NCBI GenBank assembly: GCA_963665405.2
Contig: OY762261.2
Coordinates: 124,001-188,000, forward strand
Source of the DNA: G963665405 sp963665405
GTDB taxonomy: Bacteria > Chloroflexota > Dehalococcoidia > Lucifugimonadales > G963665405
Length of the DNA stretch: 64,000 nt
Direction: 5' to 3'
Part shown: positions 50,522 to 58,253 of the stretch, in pieces
Layout of the letters: the number at the start of each line of letters is the position of its first letter
Numbering within the stretch: position 1 is the first letter of the stretch
Made by a program: the position numbers and the translations under genes
The notes under the pieces: model-generated
Databases searched by the model: none
Seen by the model: the letters and a program-made list of their open reading frames with translations, nothing else
What the model was told of the DNA's origin: nothing

Positions 50522-50910
50522 CCGTTTGGCAGGGCGCTCAGACTGCGGTCGGCGGCCCCCATTCCCTCTTTGAGAAAACAGGAGAAGGTGTATCTGAGGG
50601 ACACCCTCAGACTCCCAGCATAGGGGAGACCCCTCTGCACTCCCCGTGTCCGGGGCCAGGCGCCTGTCCGTTTGGCAGGGCGCTCAGACTGCGGTCGGCG
50701 ACCCCCATTCCCTCTTTGAGAAAAGAGGGGAAAGTGTATCTGAGGGGCACCCTCAGACTCCCGGCAATGGGGGAAACCCCCCTGCACTCCCCGTGTCTGG
50801 GCAAGCGCCTGGCTGTCCCTTTGGCAGGGCGCTCAGACCGGTGCAGGCGGCCCCAACCCCCCCTTGAGAAAAGAGGGGAAAGTGTATCTGAGGGGGACGC
50901 CGTGCGGCAG
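50522..50910. repeat. Three tandem ~147-bp units containing the multi-hairpin repeat
   Basis: Units start at 50522, 50668 and 50817, each with CCGTTTGGCAGGGCGCTCAG (third copy CCCTTTGGC). Then come CCCATTCCCTCTTTGAGAAA/AGAGGGGAAAGTGTAT, CTGAGGG...CCCTCAG, ACTCCCRGCA, GGGG...CCCC and CTGCACTCCCCGTG. Units 1 and 2 are nearly identical; unit 3 is cut off within the second hairpin at about 50902. Transcription from both flanking units points away from or through it on the minus strand. Confidence 0.8.
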
Positions 50911-50946
50911 GGTCAGGCGGAGCCATGAGGCCCGAGACGCCTTCGT

Positions 50947-51987
50947 TCAGGAGAGCTTGCCGGCTTTCCAGGCCTGAATGAAGTTCATGCAGAAGTCGTC
51001 GGTGCCTATGAGCATCTCGCGTGCGAGCTTCACGGGCTCCGAATCCACATCCAGGCCGAAGACGCGGTCCATGGGGCTCTGTACCGGGTCGACGATGCCG
51101 CTGTCTATGCCGGCCTCGATGGCGAGGTATATGAACGTGTCGTTGATCAGCCTCCGGGCCGGGAGTCCGAAGGAGACGTTGCTGAGGCCGCCAGCGATGT
51201 GTACCTCCGAGCCGTACTTCTCCCTGAGCTCGCTTACGGCGTCCAGGTAGTCCATTCCGTATGCGGAGGAGACCGAGATCGGGAAGACGAGTCCGTCTAT
51301 ATAGACGTCGCTGAGAGGCACGCCCCTGGCGCGAACCGCATCCAGCAGCAGGTCCACGTTGGCGACTCGGTCGGCCGCATTCTCGGGCATGCCGTCGGCG
51401 CCGGCGGCGGTGACGATCGCCCGAGCGTCGTGATCCTTGACCATGTCGAGGGCGTCGAGGCGCTCGAGGGCGACCGAGTTGACCATGGGCCTTCCAGCGC
51501 GGCCGTCGCACTCGGCCAGCCCGGCCGCGATGATCTCCGAGTTGGAAGAGTCGATGCTCAGAGGCACCGACGAGATCTCCTCAGTCGTGTTGACGAGCCA
51601 CGCTATGGCCCTCTTCTGCACATCGAGCTTGTAGGAGATCTCGTCGACGTTCAGATCGAGGAAGTCGGCGCCGGCGGCTATCTGCCTGAGCGCCTCCGCC
51701 CGGATATAGGCTACCCCCTCCGCTTGCTCGTCCGGGTCGTCGCCGATTCCCTTGTTCACGGCGATCATGAAGTGCTTGATCTGGCCCTGTTCATATGGCT
51801 GGGTCGATTTGTAGCTCTCGGGGACCGTCATGACCGCCTGGTTCCCGGCTTCGTCCTTGTAGAGGACGGCCTCGGTGCCATCGTCGAGCGTCGTGGTACG
51901 GCGGCCGTTCCGGCGCACAACCCGTGTGGTGTGGATGTTCTCGCCGACGACGATGAACCGGTCTGAAGATTCTATTACTCGTGGCAT
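50947..51987 (-). CDS. Methyltetrahydrofolate:corrinoid protein methyltransferase
   Basis: A pterin-binding TIM-barrel enzyme of 346 residues (AcsE/MtgA/MetH folate-domain family). It starts IVVGENIHTTRVV, and has AGADFLDLNVDEIS, VPLSIDSSNSEIIAAGL, NSVALERLD and GLSNVSFGLPARRLIND, the folate-binding motifs. It should transfer the methyl group of 5-methyltetrahydrofolate to the neighbouring corrinoid protein, or the reverse. It lies between the corrinoid unit and the UroD-like gene, all on the minus strand. Confidence 0.9.
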   Translation of the reverse strand: MPRVIESSDRFIVVGENIHTTRVVRRNGRRTTTLDDGTEAVLYKDEAGNQAVMTVPESYKSTQPYEQGQIKHFMIAVNKGIGDDPDEQAEGVAYIRAEALRQIAAGADFLDLNVDEISYKLDVQKRAIAWLVNTTEEISSVPLSIDSSNSEIIAAGLAECDGRAGRPMVNSVALERLDALDMVKDHDARAIVTAAGADGMPENAADRVANVDLLLDAVRARGVPLSDVYIDGLVFPISVSSAYGMDYLDAVSELREKYGSEVHIAGGLSNVSFGLPARRLINDTFIYLAIEAGIDSGIVDPVQSPMDRVFGLDVDSEPVKLAREMLIGTDDFCMNFIQAWKAGKLS

Positions 51988-52143
51988 TCCCCTGCCTTAT
52001 CTCCCCATCTTGTACACGGTCACCGACTTTCTCGGCCGCTGAGCTGCGGAACCGGACCACTTCCGTTCGAGGGAACGTCGGCGTCTGTGGGACGAGCCCC
52101 ACCCGGGGGTGAGTTGGCCCACCCGCCCACCCCAAAGATATTT

Positions 52144-52177
52144 CTGGGGACACCCCAGATGCGCCCCCTGCACCCCC
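52144..52177. repeat. Variant of the multi-hairpin repeat with compensatory changes
   Basis: CTGGGG-ACA-CCCCAG replaces the usual CTGAGGG-ACA-CCCTCAG stem, then GCCCCCTGCACCCCC. Both arms have changed together, keeping the stem. Confidence 0.5.
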
Positions 52178-52218
52178 AACTTATCGGCAGACGACGCGCT
52201 CGGATACCTGTCAGAGGC

Positions 52219-53274
52219 TCAGCGGCCCGCCGCTCCGTTCGACTCCCGCTCACCGTACCAGGCCTTGACGGCCCTCGGGATCTCCAGAAGGTTCTCCAGC
52301 TTCGTGGCCAGCGGAACGGCGCACTCGGGGGCGATCATGGTGACCCCCGCATCCATGCAGCGGTAGACCTCGGCGCGCACCTCCTCGGGTCCGCGGGAGT
52401 AGAGGGTCTGAGGATTGTTGATGTTGCCGACGAGGCCGATACGTCCGGCCGCGATGTTCGCCGCCTCCTGCGGATCGTTCTTGGAGTCGAAGTGGAAGCA
52501 GGCCATCTTGTTCTGGGCGATGTAGTCCAGCCGGTCCAGAGTGGTGCCGCAGATGTGAAGGATCAGCGGACACGCCAGGCGCTCTGCCATCTCCTGGTGC
52601 AGCTCCAGAAGGAAGCGTCTGTAGTACTCTCCGCTGACCAGGTCGCCGGTGGCGTGGTCCGGGAAGGTGAGCGCGTCGGCGCCCGCCGCTATCTGTGCAT
52701 CTCCGAACAGAACAGAGATCTCCTTCAGGCGGTCCAGGCAGCGCATGGTCATGTCCGGGTCGTCGATGGTCATTAGGAGGAAGTTCTCGACCCCGAAGAC
52801 GTGGTATGCGAGCGTCCAGGGCCCCATCGTCTTGCCGATGATCGCGACCTCGTCCCCGATCTCCCTTTTCAGGATCTCGATCGAGCCGGTGATGGCCGCC
52901 GTGTCCTGGTGCTCGAGGAAGCCGCTGGGGATGTGAACGTCCTCGGGCCCCTTCCAGATCGGGTTTGTCATTCGAACCGTGGGCCAGTTGTCCTTCTGCT
53001 CCCACTGCATATCGCAGCCGAGGGCCGAGGATTCCTGAATGATGGTGAAGTAGGGCATGACAGAGTCGAACCCAAGCTCCGTGTAGCCGGTCGCCGCAAG
53101 GGCGGCGTTGAGCTCCGGGTTGCGGTTCGCGTCGGGGAACGGCGCGTCTATCAGGTCCATCAGCTCGACGGTCGCGACGTTCGTGGGATTCGACACGGGA
53201 GCTCGGTCGACGGGCTTGCCCGCCAGCGCACTGAGCACCCTATCCCGCGGCTTCATGGTCTCTACTAGGGCCAT
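52219..53274 (-). CDS. Uroporphyrinogen decarboxylase-family methyltransferase (MtaA/CmuA-like)
   Basis: A 351-residue UroD-fold protein. It begins TMKPRDRVLSALAGKPVDRAPV, the usual start for the MtaA/MtbA/CmuA branch rather than true HemE. LILHICGTT provides the His-x-Cys zinc ligands and APECAVPLAT the third Cys. Its context with a corrinoid protein, a methyltetrahydrofolate methyltransferase and a homocysteine methyltransferase supports methyl transfer to or from a thiol or corrinoid rather than haem synthesis. The substrate is unknown. Confidence 0.85.
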   Translation of the reverse strand: MALVETMKPRDRVLSALAGKPVDRAPVSNPTNVATVELMDLIDAPFPDANRNPELNAALAATGYTELGFDSVMPYFTIIQESSALGCDMQWEQKDNWPTVRMTNPIWKGPEDVHIPSGFLEHQDTAAITGSIEILKREIGDEVAIIGKTMGPWTLAYHVFGVENFLLMTIDDPDMTMRCLDRLKEISVLFGDAQIAAGADALTFPDHATGDLVSGEYYRRFLLELHQEMAERLACPLILHICGTTLDRLDYIAQNKMACFHFDSKNDPQEAANIAAGRIGLVGNINNPQTLYSRGPEEVRAEVYRCMDAGVTMIAPECAVPLATKLENLLEIPRAVKAWYGERESNGAAGR

Positions 53275-53364
53275 CTTTGCGCCTCCTCTTCACCTGTGGT
53301 GGCCGGACCCCGAGGGGCCGCCGGCGGTGTCTCCCATTTGAAGAAAAGGGGAACGAACGCATAT

Positions 53365-53418
53365 CTGAGGGACACCCTCAGACTCCCGACAAGGAAGCTT
53401 CGCCCCTCTGCACTCCCC
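53365..53418. repeat. Multi-hairpin CTGAGGG repeat
   Basis: CTGAGGG-ACA-CCCTCAG, ACTCCCGACA, AGGAAGCTTCGCCCCT, CTGCACTCCCC, preceded by AAGAAAAGGGGAACG. It lies between the UroD-like and homocysteine methyltransferase genes. Confidence 0.7.
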
Positions 53419-53446
53419 GTTTCGCGATCATGTCGAGTCGTAAGCG

Positions 53447-54355
53447 TCAACCCCGGATCGCCGTGGACAGGGCTCGTACGTGGGCGGGGGTGGTCCCGCA
53501 GCACCCACCGATCAGGTTGATGCCCATGTCTGCGAGCTTGACGAATCGCTCGGCCATCCACTCCGGCTCCTCCGGATAGACGATCTGGCCCTTCCTGATG
53601 CTCGGAATGCCGGCGTTGGAGTTGATCATGAGATAGCCTTTGGTGGCGTGGCGCATTTCTCGGGCCACCTCGATCATCGCCTCGATCCCGTTGCCGCAGT
53701 TGGAGCCGACGACGTCCGCTCCGGCCTCCAGAAGCTGGGCGGCCGCCTCAGGCGGTTTGACCCCCATCATCGTGAAGAAGCCCCTGGGGCCCCTGTCGAA
53801 GGTCATCGTGGCGATCGCCGGGAGGCCGGCCTCGTTCTTCGCGGCCCTGACCGCAAGGGCAGCCTCGTCGACAGCGATCATAGTCTCGACGAGGATCGCG
53901 TCGGCGCCTCCCTCTTTCAGGGCGGTGACCTGCTCGGCGAAGGCGTCATACATCTCGGCCTCGCTCACCTCTCCCAGCGGCTCGAGGAACTCGCCGGTCG
54001 GACCGACGGAGCCGAGGACGTACCCGTAGTCCGGCGCGACACTCTTGGCGTGCTCCGCGGCCAAGCGGGCGAACTCGCGCACGCGGTCGCCGTAGCCATA
54101 CTTCTGCTGCATGAATCTGCTGCCGCCGAACGAGTTGGTCAGCACGAAGTCGGCCCCGGCATCGAAGCCCTGGGAGGCCAGGGACTTGACCAGGTCCGGG
54201 TTGCTGGCGTTCAGCTCTTCCGGACAGCCGCCAGGCTCGAGGCCGTGGGCCTGCAGGAAGGTCCCCGTGGCCCCATCCCCGATAAGCAGGTCTCCGCGCG
54301 CCAGCCGCTCGAGCAGTGCCGGCTTCGTCTTGCTTTGAGCGATCATTCTGTCCAC
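53447..54355 (-). CDS. Homocysteine S-methyltransferase-family protein
   Basis: Zinc-dependent methyltransferase of 302 residues, corresponding to the homocysteine domain of MetH. LIGDGATGTFLQAHGLEPG and VLTNSFGGSRFM are family motifs; the zinc ligands are Cys in VVGSNCGNG and the Cys pair in LIGGCCGTTP. It should transfer the methyl group from the corrinoid protein to homocysteine, making methionine. It starts at ATG 54355 or 54346 and overlaps the upstream PF13769-like gene by 13 bp, so the two are coupled. Confidence 0.9.
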   Translation of the reverse strand: MDRMIAQSKTKPALLERLARGDLLIGDGATGTFLQAHGLEPGGCPEELNASNPDLVKSLASQGFDAGADFVLTNSFGGSRFMQQKYGYGDRVREFARLAAEHAKSVAPDYGYVLGSVGPTGEFLEPLGEVSEAEMYDAFAEQVTALKEGGADAILVETMIAVDEAALAVRAAKNEAGLPAIATMTFDRGPRGFFTMMGVKPPEAAAQLLEAGADVVGSNCGNGIEAMIEVAREMRHATKGYLMINSNAGIPSIRKGQIVYPEEPEWMAERFVKLADMGINLIGGCCGTTPAHVRALSTAIRG

Positions 54356-54681
54356 TTGTCCGCCGCGCCCGGCCTGGGGTCGCGTCTGTTACTCTTCTGG
54401 AGGTTGCGAATCCTGGCTACGAAGTCCTGCGGGAACCCCGAGTTGAACCTATGCGCTACCTCCGAGGCCGCATCCTCCGCGCTGCCCGGGACATCGTAGT
54501 AGTCGCCCCACTCCCATCCCATCAGATACTCGTCCGATCCGCTGCTGCCGTCAAACATCGACACCGCGTCGACTCCGTGCTGAAACCTCGGGTCCAGGGG
54601 CTTAGAAACGGGTCCGGACCCTCCGTCGGCCTGGACCTGAACGGGGATCTCTTTCCAGTACATGATCCGGACTCTTGCCAC
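54343..54681 (-). CDS. PF13769 ('virulence factor')-like small protein
   Basis: A 112-residue protein. The conserved start IMYWKEIPVQVQADGG and the segments KPLDPRFQHGVDAV and GSDEYLMGWEWGD match the so-called virulence-factor family PF13769, which recurs next to B12-dependent methionine synthase genes. I chose the GTG at 54681 (protein starting MARVRIMYWKEIP) because family members begin there. It overlaps the homocysteine methyltransferase gene by 13 bp. The name is historical; a role in the split methionine synthase is more likely. Confidence 0.7.
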   Translation of the reverse strand: MARVRIMYWKEIPVQVQADGGSGPVSKPLDPRFQHGVDAVSMFDGSSGSDEYLMGWEWGDYYDVPGSAEDAASEVAHRFNSGFPQDFVARIRNLQKSNRRDPRPGAADKWTE

Positions 54682-54774
54682 GGAAGGAACCCCATGAATC
54701 GCAACGTACCGCGTAGTTAGAAGATAACCCATTTCGAGAAGACTGAAAAGGGCGGCGCCTCGGGGCGCGCTTCC

Positions 54775-54803
54775 TTGACACGTTCCTCCGGGGTTAATAG
54801 CAT
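54775..54803 (+). promoter_or_regulatory. Promoter of the amidase gene
   Basis: TTGACA (54775-54780), 17 bp, TAGCAT (54798-54803), 47 bp before the amidase ATG. Confidence 0.6.
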
Positions 54804-54850
54804 GGGCCGCGCCGGTCGTATGGGGCGCAGTCAGTTCGAGGAGATGAATC

Positions 54851-56275
54851 ATGCCGGACAATGAGCTCGCTTTCGCCACAGCGTTGGAGCTACGAGACCT
54901 GATCGCTCAGAAGAGGGTGTCGCCGGTCGAGCTTACCGAGCTCTTCCTCGGTCGTATCGACAATCTGGACGGACGGCTCAACGCGTTCATCACCGTCACC
55001 GGGGACGCGGCGCTGGATGCCGCCAGGGAGGCCGAGACCGCCGTGACCCGCGGCGACGAGCTGGGGCCCCTGCACGGCGTCCCAATGGCCGTGAAGGACC
55101 TGGACATGACCAGGGGGGTCCGAACCACGAGCGGGTCCCTGGTGTTCAAGGACAACGTACCGACCGAGAACGCGATAAACGTGGAGTGGATGATGAGTGC
55201 GGGGGCGATAATGCTGGGCAAGACCAATACCCCTGAGTTCGGGTTCCTCGGGGCGACGGAGAACCGGCTGGGCGACCCGTGCGGGAATCCGTGGAACCCG
55301 GAGCGGACGACGGGGGGCTCGAGCGGGGGCTCGGCGGCCGCGGTCGCCTCCGGCATGGTCCCGATCGGGACCGGGGGCGACGGCGGGGGGTCGATCCGGA
55401 TTCCGGCGAGCTTTTGCGGCATCTACGGAATAAAGGCCACGCAGGGCAGGGTCCCGCTGTATCAGAGCCCAGCCCTCCCCCCTCTGCCCAATCAGCTGGG
55501 CCAGCTGGGCGGTCTCACCAGGACTGTCGCCGACTCGGCCCTGGTCCTTCAGATCGTGTCCGGACGCGATTCGAGAGACCCGGTCGTCTCACGTGTCCCG
55601 CCTCCCGATTTCACGGCCGCCGTGGCGAGAGGCGTAAAGGGCCTGCGCATCGCGTGGAGTCCAGACTACGGCTACGCGGCGGTGGACCCCGAGGTCGTGA
55701 GGGTGGCCGAGAAGGGGGCGCGTCTGTTCGAGGAACTGGGGTGCACGGTCGAGGAGACGGACTTCACACTCGTCGAGCCGTTCGAGAGAGCGTTCTGGCC
55801 GATCTTCTCGGCGAACGGCTACGCGGCGCACAGGAGCCTCCTGGAGAACCGCCGGGACGATCTGACCTGGTACGTCAGGGAGTGTCTGGAGTACGGCTCT
55901 ACCGTGACCGGAGAGCAGTACGCTCTGGCGCTGGGGTACATCGACCGGCTCAAAGGCCAACTCGCAGATCTTCTGGAGAAGTACGACCTGCTGCTCTCAC
56001 CGACGATGGCTATCCCGGCGTTTCCCCACGGCGACCCACCGAAGAGGATCGCCGGGAGGGACGTCAACCCCTATTGGGATTTCCTGCCGTTCACGTTCCC
56101 GATCAACATGGCGGGCCATCCCGCGGCGAGCGTGCCGTGCGGCTTCTCGGCGGACGAGATGCCGATCGGCCTCCACCTGGTGGGTCGCAGGTGGGACGAG
56201 GAGACGGTTCTCGCGGCCTCAGGAGCGTTCGAGAAGGCTCAGCCATGGGCACACCTGCGCCCGCCGGTGTCGTAG
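54851..56275 (+). CDS. Amidase-signature family amidohydrolase
   Basis: A 474-residue amidase related to GatA but not GatA. The triad is Lys in GVPMAVKDLDMTRG, Ser in TTGGSSGGSAAAVASG and the nucleophile Ser in GGDGGGSIRIPASFCG. The C-terminal substrate region (TFPINMAGHPAASVPCGF) is typical of fatty-acid-amide or indoleacetamide hydrolase-like enzymes. GAGGAG lies 6 bases before the ATG. The substrate is unknown. No methionine gene is on this strand, so it is a separate unit. Confidence 0.88.
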   Translation: MPDNELAFATALELRDLIAQKRVSPVELTELFLGRIDNLDGRLNAFITVTGDAALDAAREAETAVTRGDELGPLHGVPMAVKDLDMTRGVRTTSGSLVFKDNVPTENAINVEWMMSAGAIMLGKTNTPEFGFLGATENRLGDPCGNPWNPERTTGGSSGGSAAAVASGMVPIGTGGDGGGSIRIPASFCGIYGIKATQGRVPLYQSPALPPLPNQLGQLGGLTRTVADSALVLQIVSGRDSRDPVVSRVPPPDFTAAVARGVKGLRIAWSPDYGYAAVDPEVVRVAEKGARLFEELGCTVEETDFTLVEPFERAFWPIFSANGYAAHRSLLENRRDDLTWYVRECLEYGSTVTGEQYALALGYIDRLKGQLADLLEKYDLLLSPTMAIPAFPHGDPPKRIAGRDVNPYWDFLPFTFPINMAGHPAASVPCGFSADEMPIGLHLVGRRWDEETVLAASGAFEKAQPWAHLRPPVS

Positions 56276-56364
56276 GCAGGGGCAGGGCACGCCCTGCACC
56301 CAGAAACTTTAGCCCGATAGGGGTAGAAGCACTACGAAGCAGTCCCGGCCTTGCACCCAGAGAC

Positions 56365-56895
56365 TTAGCCCGATTGAGGTAGAGGCACGACGAGGCAGTC
56401 CCGGCATACCGACTCGGGGATCAGGCCCCATCGCATCAGGTAGCCGAAGACAAAGCAGCCGGCGCAGAAGCCGAGACCGGACTCCAGCGTGGCGAACAGA
56501 GCCAGGACGACTATGACTGCCTTCGCGGCCATCGCCGAGCCCGCCCCGAAGTATAGGGCCAGGGCGGCAACGGAGAAGACCAGCCCTACGGTCTGCGCGA
56601 AACGCTTGGGCGGACCGGGAACCGGCCGCTCCGGATTCCCGAGCAGCGGCACCAGTACGCGGGTCGCCAGCAGTCCCATCGGGCTGAGCGTGGGTCCCGT
56701 GGCCACCCGGGCCAGGAATCCGTACGCCAGGAGCACGAGAAGCCACGCCTCTCCCGTTAGGATGAAGGAAAGGGCCACGGCCAGGACCATGCCCGCGACG
56801 AGCCGGGCCGCTATCTCGTTAACGGGGTTCGGGAAGCTGAAAACGGCCGAGGCCACTCTCTCGATTCCATTCGGTCGGACTATGTGGGACGCCAT
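56365..56895 (-). CDS. DUF4395 family membrane protein
   Basis: A 176-residue membrane protein with about four hydrophobic segments, starting MASHIVRPNGIERV. VNEIAARLVAGMVLAVALS, GPTLSPMGLLATRVLVP and the closing CxxC (GFCAGCFVFGYLMRWGL) are the DUF4395 pattern; a second CRDC follows near the C-terminus. The CxxC in a membrane protein suggests thiol-redox or metal chemistry; the function is unknown. I chose the ATG at 56895, with GGAG upstream. A terminator lies in its leader, so expression may depend on read-through of the candidate RNA at 56954-57090. Confidence 0.8.
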   Translation of the reverse strand: MASHIVRPNGIERVASAVFSFPNPVNEIAARLVAGMVLAVALSFILTGEAWLLVLLAYGFLARVATGPTLSPMGLLATRVLVPLLGNPERPVPGPPKRFAQTVGLVFSVAALALYFGAGSAMAAKAVIVVLALFATLESGLGFCAGCFVFGYLMRWGLIPESVCRDCLVVPLPQSG

Positions 56896-56953
56896 CTCGG
56901 TGAGTTCTCCTTGGGTTTCGATGTCTGGTGCTCTTACCGAGGCCGGTGGGCAC

Positions 56954-56994
56954 AAAAAAAGCACCCCCGGCCATGGACGGTCCGGGGGTGCTTT
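56954..56994 (-). terminator. Strong intrinsic terminator in the DUF4395 leader
   Basis: Minus strand AAAGCACCCCCGG, 11-nt loop, CCGGGGGTGCTTT followed by more T (T-run complementary to 56954-56960). It is a 13-bp perfect stem. It lies upstream of DUF4395 and after no gene, which is unusual. Confidence 0.85.
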
Positions 56995-57090
56995 GAGCGT
57001 CTTGCCTTTGACCAGAGCGACAGGAGTTCTAGAAGCTTATACGCTCCCCCCAGAGAACCTGGTACACAAACACCTGCACGCTCTTAACAC
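56954..57090 (-). ncRNA. Candidate structured small RNA or attenuator upstream of the DUF4395 gene
   Basis: On the minus strand a promoter (57126-57097) is followed after about 95 nt by an intrinsic terminator, giving a ~137-nt transcript with no convincing gene. The part before the terminator can fold: AGAGCG plus GCAGG pair with CCTGT plus CGCTCT to form a closing stem of about 11 bp. Inside is a small hairpin CCAG-GTTCT-CTGG. It matches no RNA family I know. It could be a trans-acting sRNA or a leader controlling DUF4395. Confidence 0.5.
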
Positions 57091-57096
57091 GGGCCA

Positions 57097-57126
57097 AGTA
57101 TAGCTTCCGGCGGGCCTCTCCGTCAA
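57097..57126 (-). promoter_or_regulatory. Promoter of the candidate small RNA
   Basis: Minus strand TTGACG (57126-57121), 18 bp, TATACT (57102-57097). Confidence 0.65.
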
Positions 57127-57267
57127 CTGGCCTCGTCAATTCATGGCGGCCGGATCGACGGCCCGCGAGAACATCGCGTGTCGTGTTGTGGAAAACGCAT
57201 TGTCTGGTACCATTGCGTTGGCCACGGAGCCGTCGTGGGGCCAAATGCGAGGCAGGGGAACACAGCG

Positions 57268-58191
57268 GTGAAGAAGGTCAGCAACGAGATCAGCATCGTG
57301 GCATACAGCCTGCCCTGGATCGTCGCGCGGGCGGAGGGCTATTTCGCCGGCGAGGGCCTGGACGTAGAGTTCACGAAGGCTGCGAGCCGACGCGGAATCG
57401 CCTCGTCCGATCCCTCCGACGTAGACCCGATCCTCGGCCACGTGGCCTTCGACGAGGGGAAGGTCACCATCTATCGCGCTTGAGAGGAGGGTCAGGTCCG
57501 TCGGGCCTTCGAGAGCGACAGGAAGCTGAAGGAGACGTGTGACTCCGGGGCCCACGTGATTGGCATGCAGCCGAGCCGGCCGGCGATGGCGGTCGTGACG
57601 CGGCCTGGCTCCGAGTTCGACCACCCCGCGCAGCTTGCCGACCAGCCGATCGCCGTGAACTTCCACGCGGGCTCGCACTTCGCCTGCATCCGCATGCTCG
57701 AGGGATTCTTGGGCCGCGAGCACCTGAACATGCTGGACTACGGCCACCCTCCGCACCGCTTTGCCGCGATGATGAACGGTGAGGTCGCCGCGGCCGTCGT
57801 GATGGAGCCGTTCATCACCCTCGCGGAGAACCTCGACTGTACTGTTCTCAGCGAGGCCTACTTTACGTCCACGGACGTCGCCAGGGACGATATGGACACG
57901 GACACGCTCCAGGCGATATTCCGAGCTCTGGGACGCGCCGTCGACTACCTGAACGCCGATCCCCAACACAAGCGGAAGTATCTGCACCACATGCTGGAGG
58001 ACATCCCGGACGACTTCCCCTGGGGCAAGCCGGCGCCGGAGGACTTCCGGCTCTCACGGTTCCGGTTCAGACAACCGGGGCCGTACCCCGAGAGGGAGTT
58101 CAAGCTGACCGCTGCGATGATGGTCCGATGGGGGCTGCTGCCCCAGGATGCAACGTTCGAGCGGATGGTGGACGGGCGGGTGACCTCGTAG
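57268..58191 (+). pseudogene. ABC transporter substrate-binding protein (NMT1/SsuA type) with one in-frame UGA
   Basis: The frame from GTG 57268 codes a periplasmic-binding-type protein (ISIVAYSLPWIVARAEGYFAGEGLDVEF) to a TGA at 57481-57483, then continues in the same frame without another stop for 236 codons (EGQVRRAFESDRK, then FHAGSHFACIRMLEGFLG, VVMEPFITLAENLDC) to 58191. The two parts are the two halves of one NMT1-like protein of about 307 residues that would bind an organic nitrogen or sulfur compound. No signal peptide is visible. Homologues, as far as I recall them, have a Cys near the TGA, so it is either a nonsense mutation or a UGA read as selenocysteine. No permease or ATPase gene is adjacent. 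Confidence 0.75.
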
Positions 58192-58253
58192 CCCCGTTCT
58201 AGCGCCGACCTGAAACCCAGACTGCATCAATGCCGGCTCAGGAGATAGTGAAT

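Noticed and set aside
50522..50910. Three regularly spaced repeats as a CRISPR-like array
   Set aside because: Whole 147-bp units are duplicated, with no variable spacers between short direct repeats.
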